A stretch of 53,299 nt of DNA, taken from NCBI GenBank assembly GCA_028287545.1, contig JAQBPL010000123.1:1-53299 (forward strand). Reading direction: 5' to 3'. Both the position numbers and the translations under genes were made by a program. Positions 50,921-53,299 of the stretch are shown piece after piece. The DNA comes from Vulcanimicrobiota bacterium. Its GTDB lineage: Bacteria > Eremiobacterota > Eremiobacteria > Baltobacterales > Baltobacteraceae. Numbering within the stretch: the first letter of the stretch is position 1; each line of letters starts with the position of its first letter. The notes beneath the pieces are model-generated. The model worked only from the letters and a program-made list of their open reading frames with translations. It ran no database searches and was not told where the DNA came from.

Positions 50921-51811
50921 TTAGAGGCCCGCCTTGTAGTATCCGTACCAAATCGCACCGATCGCGCCGATCTGTTGCGAGAACGGCGCCCATCCAACGA
51001 GCGCACCCGATGCGGTATGGGCAATGATCGTTGGCTCGACTCCGCTCGTCGCGAAGGCACTGGCGACCGCAGCCTGGGTGATCGTTGTCGGGCTCGACCC
51101 GAGGCCAGCGGCATCCGACACGGTAACGGCGTCGATCGGCTTTGCGACTAGGATCGCGCCGAGCGCGACGGCCACCTGCGGGTTTCCGCTGCCGTCCAGC
51201 GCGATACAAATGTCGCCCGAAGATCCCGTGGTCGACTGGCTTCCGGCGGTAAACGAGACGCACTGCTGCATTCCGTTTCTTCCGCCGCTTGCGGTCGTGA
51301 CCCCGGTTCCACCAAAGGCATAAGCCGCCAGCGTAACCGCCGGATCACCGTTCGAAGGCGTTCCCGTCAACGTAACCTGGCCGACAGCGATCGGCGCGGC
51401 GAGCTGTGTCTCCCCTGCGACTGTCATACCGGAAAGTGTAACGGGTACGGCTGGGGTTGAGAACGTCACCGGGATTCCGGCTTGGGTCCAGACGATCGCC
51501 GGAAGCTGCGTTGGCACGGGCCCCTGCGACGGATCGTAGAATGCAACAGCGACCGCCGATGGGAACGATGCCGGTGGCGCCGTGATAAAGCTATCCGGCA
51601 CGATGAAGTCTGCGATCGGAACGATCCCGCCCGACAGCGCCATTGCGTGACGGTCGGCTGAAGCCCCGGCGCGTCCGATACCGCTGAATCCGGCCTTGAG
51701 CGCAGCGTGTGTCGTAGGGCTGCCCCCGCCCGGGATTGGAGCTGATCCGCCCCCTCCGCTGCCGCAGGCGGTGAGCAGAGCCAACCCGGCGAGTACTGCA
51801 ATCTTCTTCAT
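50921..51811 (-). CDS. lipoprotein of unknown function
   Basis: This 296-residue protein starts at the ATG at 51811 with a classic lipobox signal (KKIAVLAGLALLTACGSGGGG), followed by a Gly/Pro-rich spacer. The rest is low in charge and rich in Ala, Thr, Val and Gly with beta-strand periodicity (VTLSGMTVAGETQLAAPIAV). One cysteine pair is seen (MQQCVSFTAG, DICIALDG), and it ends in WYGYYKAGL. The longer frame from 51862 is not needed. No family was recognised. It is a cell-envelope cargo gene of the element, convergent with the fibre operon. Confidence 0.6.
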   Translation of the reverse strand: MKKIAVLAGLALLTACGSGGGGSAPIPGGGSPTTHAALKAGFSGIGRAGASADRHAMALSGGIVPIADFIVPDSFITAPPASFPSAVAVAFYDPSQGPVPTQLPAIVWTQAGIPVTFSTPAVPVTLSGMTVAGETQLAAPIAVGQVTLTGTPSNGDPAVTLAAYAFGGTGVTTASGGRNGMQQCVSFTAGSQSTTGSSGDICIALDGSGNPQVAVALGAILVAKPIDAVTVSDAAGLGSSPTTITQAAVASAFATSGVEPTIIAHTASGALVGWAPFSQQIGAIGAIWYGYYKAGL

Positions 51812-51978
51812 GCAGGCATGGTATCCGGTGGAAACGCGATTGCATACAGCGCGCAAACGCATCGCGAAGCGTTAGCTTGGGAGTACGCCTTCTCCGTTAG
51901 GCACGAAACTGCGTGCAGCGAATCGCCTTGTACTGCCTATCGTCTTGTGTAAAGAAACACGAAGCAATGACAGGTCGA

Positions 51979-52716
51979 TCAATGTACGTCGGATCCGCTG
52001 CCGCGCGTGGCGGCGGACACCTCGCGGTTAAGTCGGGATCGTAAGGTCGCCAACCTATTGTTGACCGTCGACCAACGTTGCCTTGACCGGGCCGCTCCTT
52101 CGTCTGCGGATCTGTAAAGGCCGGCAAGATCATCCGAGCTTTGATAGTAGTAGCGCCCGTTGGCTCTGGCGCTCAATAGATCATTGATAGCGCTCGCGCC
52201 ACGCAGCCAACCGCTAAGGGCGGCCGCTTCCTCTTCCGCGGCGACAGATACGTCATTCATCAGAGCGGACGTCGAACTTTCTCCATATGCCTCGGCAAAG
52301 GCGCTCGCCGCGCTACGTGCGGCATCGGCTTTTTCCGCTGTCATCGGTAGAGCGGTCTCGACGGCCGTCCTCTCAGCCCGCACCAGTGCGAGTGCCCCGG
52401 CAACGTCGTAGGGGCTCGCGTCGACGAGGTTGTGTCGCTTTTGGCCAGCATTCGCCGCATCGCTGTACTTGGAATCGTACGTTGTCTGCAACTCGCTCAG
52501 GTGATCGAGCGCAGAGCTCGCTCGTGATTGGATTGATGACAACCGGAGATAGCGGTCCGCGGCGGCGGCCCGTTCTTGGGCGAGGCGCGCCTCCTGCGCT
52601 TTGTGCGCCTGTTCGGCCACTTCGGCCTCGTGTCTGCGCTCGAGAAATGTGGCGCCTCCGGCCAGAACGCCCACAAGTACTAGCAGTGCGGCGATGATAG
52701 ACATTGTTCTGTTCAT
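51979..52716 (-). CDS. membrane-anchored coiled-coil protein
   Basis: This is a 245-residue protein with an N-terminal membrane segment (SIIAALLVLVGVLAGGATFL), then a long helical domain rich in Ala/Glu/Arg/Gln (ERRHEAEVAEQAHKAQEARL; ALSGWLRGASAINDLLSARA). The frame is open to 52857, but the ATG at 52716 places the helix at the start and leaves the preceding gene's stop free. No strong ribosome-binding site is visible. The soluble part is likely periplasmic. Its function is unknown. Confidence 0.5.
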   Translation of the reverse strand: MNRTMSIIAALLVLVGVLAGGATFLERRHEAEVAEQAHKAQEARLAQERAAAADRYLRLSSIQSRASSALDHLSELQTTYDSKYSDAANAGQKRHNLVDASPYDVAGALALVRAERTAVETALPMTAEKADAARSAASAFAEAYGESSTSALMNDVSVAAEEEAAALSGWLRGASAINDLLSARANGRYYYQSSDDLAGLYRSADEGAARSRQRWSTVNNRLATLRSRLNREVSAATRGSGSDVH

Positions 52717-52753
52717 TGCAGGCACGAGAGCAAGGACGCCGGCATCGTTGCTC

Positions 52754-53056
52754 TCATTGTCCGTTCCTTGTGTCACGGTCGCCGGCAGCGTCAGCCTCTT
52801 TGCGGCAGACGTATGCGCCGTACTTCGTGCGGCCGTACCAGCGCATCCCTTTCTCATGATAGATTCCGCTGTTCGTGTTCAGCCAGACAACTTCGTCGCG
52901 TGGACAGTGCTGCTGCGTCGCAGCTTCCGTCTGGAACTCTGCGAGCAAGGTTGAAGCCGCTGTCGATGGGGGCTTGCGATTCGCTGCGAGGCCCGTTGAC
53001 GGGATCACGACCAGCATCGCCAGCGCTGCAAATAGGATGCGGAGCAGGTGGATCAT
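52754..53056 (-). CDS. conserved small secreted protein ('VVWxNTxSGxYH' family)
   Basis: This 100-residue protein has a Sec signal (HLLRILFAALAMLVVIPSTGLA) and the conserved core CPRDEVVWLNTNSGIYHEKG with RWYGRTKYGAYVCRKEAD. I recognise the core as recurring in many small exported bacterial proteins of unknown role. Two cysteines flank it and probably form a disulphide. It starts at the ATG at 53056; the frame extends to 53074. It precedes the coiled-coil gene by 37 bases on the same strand, so the two may be co-transcribed. Confidence 0.65.
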   Translation of the reverse strand: MIHLLRILFAALAMLVVIPSTGLAANRKPPSTAASTLLAEFQTEAATQQHCPRDEVVWLNTNSGIYHEKGMRWYGRTKYGAYVCRKEADAAGDRDTRNGQ

Positions 53057-53116
53057 CAATACCCCGGCGGTCACGAATGAGGTGTCCCCGCTGTTATCTG
53101 CCGACCACCTGGTTCC

Positions 53117-53299
53117 CTAGCCAATTCGACCGCCAGGCAATGCGTTTTGGCGCGGCCAGCAATTTACACCATTACGCTTGCCCCAGCGCGTCTTCATATT
53201 GAGGCCCCCCGAGGAGGCCAAGTCGTTGGGCCAATCGTGCGTGCACGCCCCGGCGGACTGGGCCTTCCTGAGAGCGTCGAAGTGCATCGGGCCAAGTGG
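53117..53299 (-). CDS. possible partial gene at the right edge
   Basis: The minus strand is open from the window edge to a TAG at 53117-53119. The first 40 codons have mostly G or C in third position, as real genes here do, and read PLGPMHFDALRKAQSAGACT, then THDWPNDLASSGGLNMKTRW. No family was recognised and the 5' end is missing, so this is a weak call. Confidence 0.25.
   Translation of the reverse strand, partial: PLGPMHFDALRKAQSAGACTHDWPNDLASSGGLNMKTRWGKRNGVNCWPRQNALPGGRIG

Larger units (their letters stand above)
42579..53299. mobile_element. tRNA-integrated genetic element (left end; right end outside window)
   Basis: The stretch begins at the tRNA remnant and carries phage- or plasmid-type genes: a zinc-finger primase-like protein, a DUF3631 ATPase, excisionase-like HTH proteins and small zinc-binding proteins. 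It also has a cargo of signal-peptide-bearing proteins, including an S74 fibre. Codon use is less GC-rich at third positions than in the exopolysaccharide locus. No integrase, capsid, portal, terminase or conjugation gene is visible, so its class (phage, satellite or plasmid-like) stays open. Confidence 0.7.

Noticed and set aside
42579..53299. Complete prophage
   Set aside because: No capsid, portal, terminase, tail-tube, lysis or integrase gene is visible. The S74 fibre alone is not enough to call a phage.
1..53299. CRISPR array, rRNA operon or intact tRNA genes
   Set aside because: I saw no regularly spaced 25-40 base repeats, no conserved rRNA segments and no complete cloverleaf.

Overview
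This window is high-GC bacterial DNA with dense, mostly co-oriented genes and many ATGA or GTGA stop/start overlaps. A Wza-type export protein, several Sec/lipobox precursors and a beta-barrel-type DUF5916 gene point to a cell with an outer membrane. I cannot name the species. The style would fit a poorly sampled environmental lineage such as Candidatus Eremiobacterota/Vulcanimicrobiota, but that is a low-confidence guess.

Region 1 (1-11.9 kb): a MATE exporter cut by the left edge, an MFS exporter, and a DUF5916 outer-membrane gene on the minus strand. That gene is broken twice, by an IS200/IS605-type element carrying an intact tnpB and by a one-base frameshift. Small membrane proteins follow, then two GT39-like membrane glycosyltransferases and a lone family-5 substrate-binding lipoprotein.

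Region 2 (11.9-36 kb): an exopolysaccharide locus. A LuxR-type regulator sits divergently in front of a long plus-strand operon. In order it encodes a Wza-like exporter, an initiating sugar-phosphate transferase, UDP-glucose dehydrogenase, Wzz, a degenerate BY-kinase-like ATPase, a UDP-xylose-synthase-like enzyme, an O-antigen ligase/polymerase, a flippase fused to a glycosidase-like domain, GT2/GT4 glycosyltransferases, a GT4-methyltransferase fusion, a HAD-family protein and a final GT4. A convergent minus-strand operon adds three more GT4 enzymes. Together these supply nucleotide sugars (UDP-glucuronate, probably UDP-xylose), build a lipid-linked repeat, flip it, polymerise it, and control chain length and export.

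Region 3 (36-42.5 kb): two tandem secreted glycosidase-like paralogues of the flippase fusion's C-terminal domain, one of them frameshifted. Then come a tautomerase/HxlR pair with a shared divergent promoter region, a SnoaL-like protein, a secreted protein of unknown function and a PP2C/SpoIIE-type phosphatase.

Region 4 (42.58 kb to the right edge): an integrated mobile element. Its left end is a 23-bp tRNA 3'-end remnant (T-loop to CCA) followed by the tRNA's terminator. It carries a zinc-finger primase-like gene, a DUF3631 ATPase, excisionase-like HTH proteins, and a possible short antisense RNA over the primase start. It also carries a cargo module: a signal-peptide-bearing repetitive fibre with a self-cleaving S74 chaperone, plus several secreted or lipid-anchored proteins. 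I see no capsid, portal, terminase or integrase gene; the right end of the element lies outside the window.

The least ordinary observations are the flippase-glycosidase fusion and its two secreted paralogues, the secreted S74 fibre on a tRNA-integrated element, and the promoter-terminator pair opposite the primase start.
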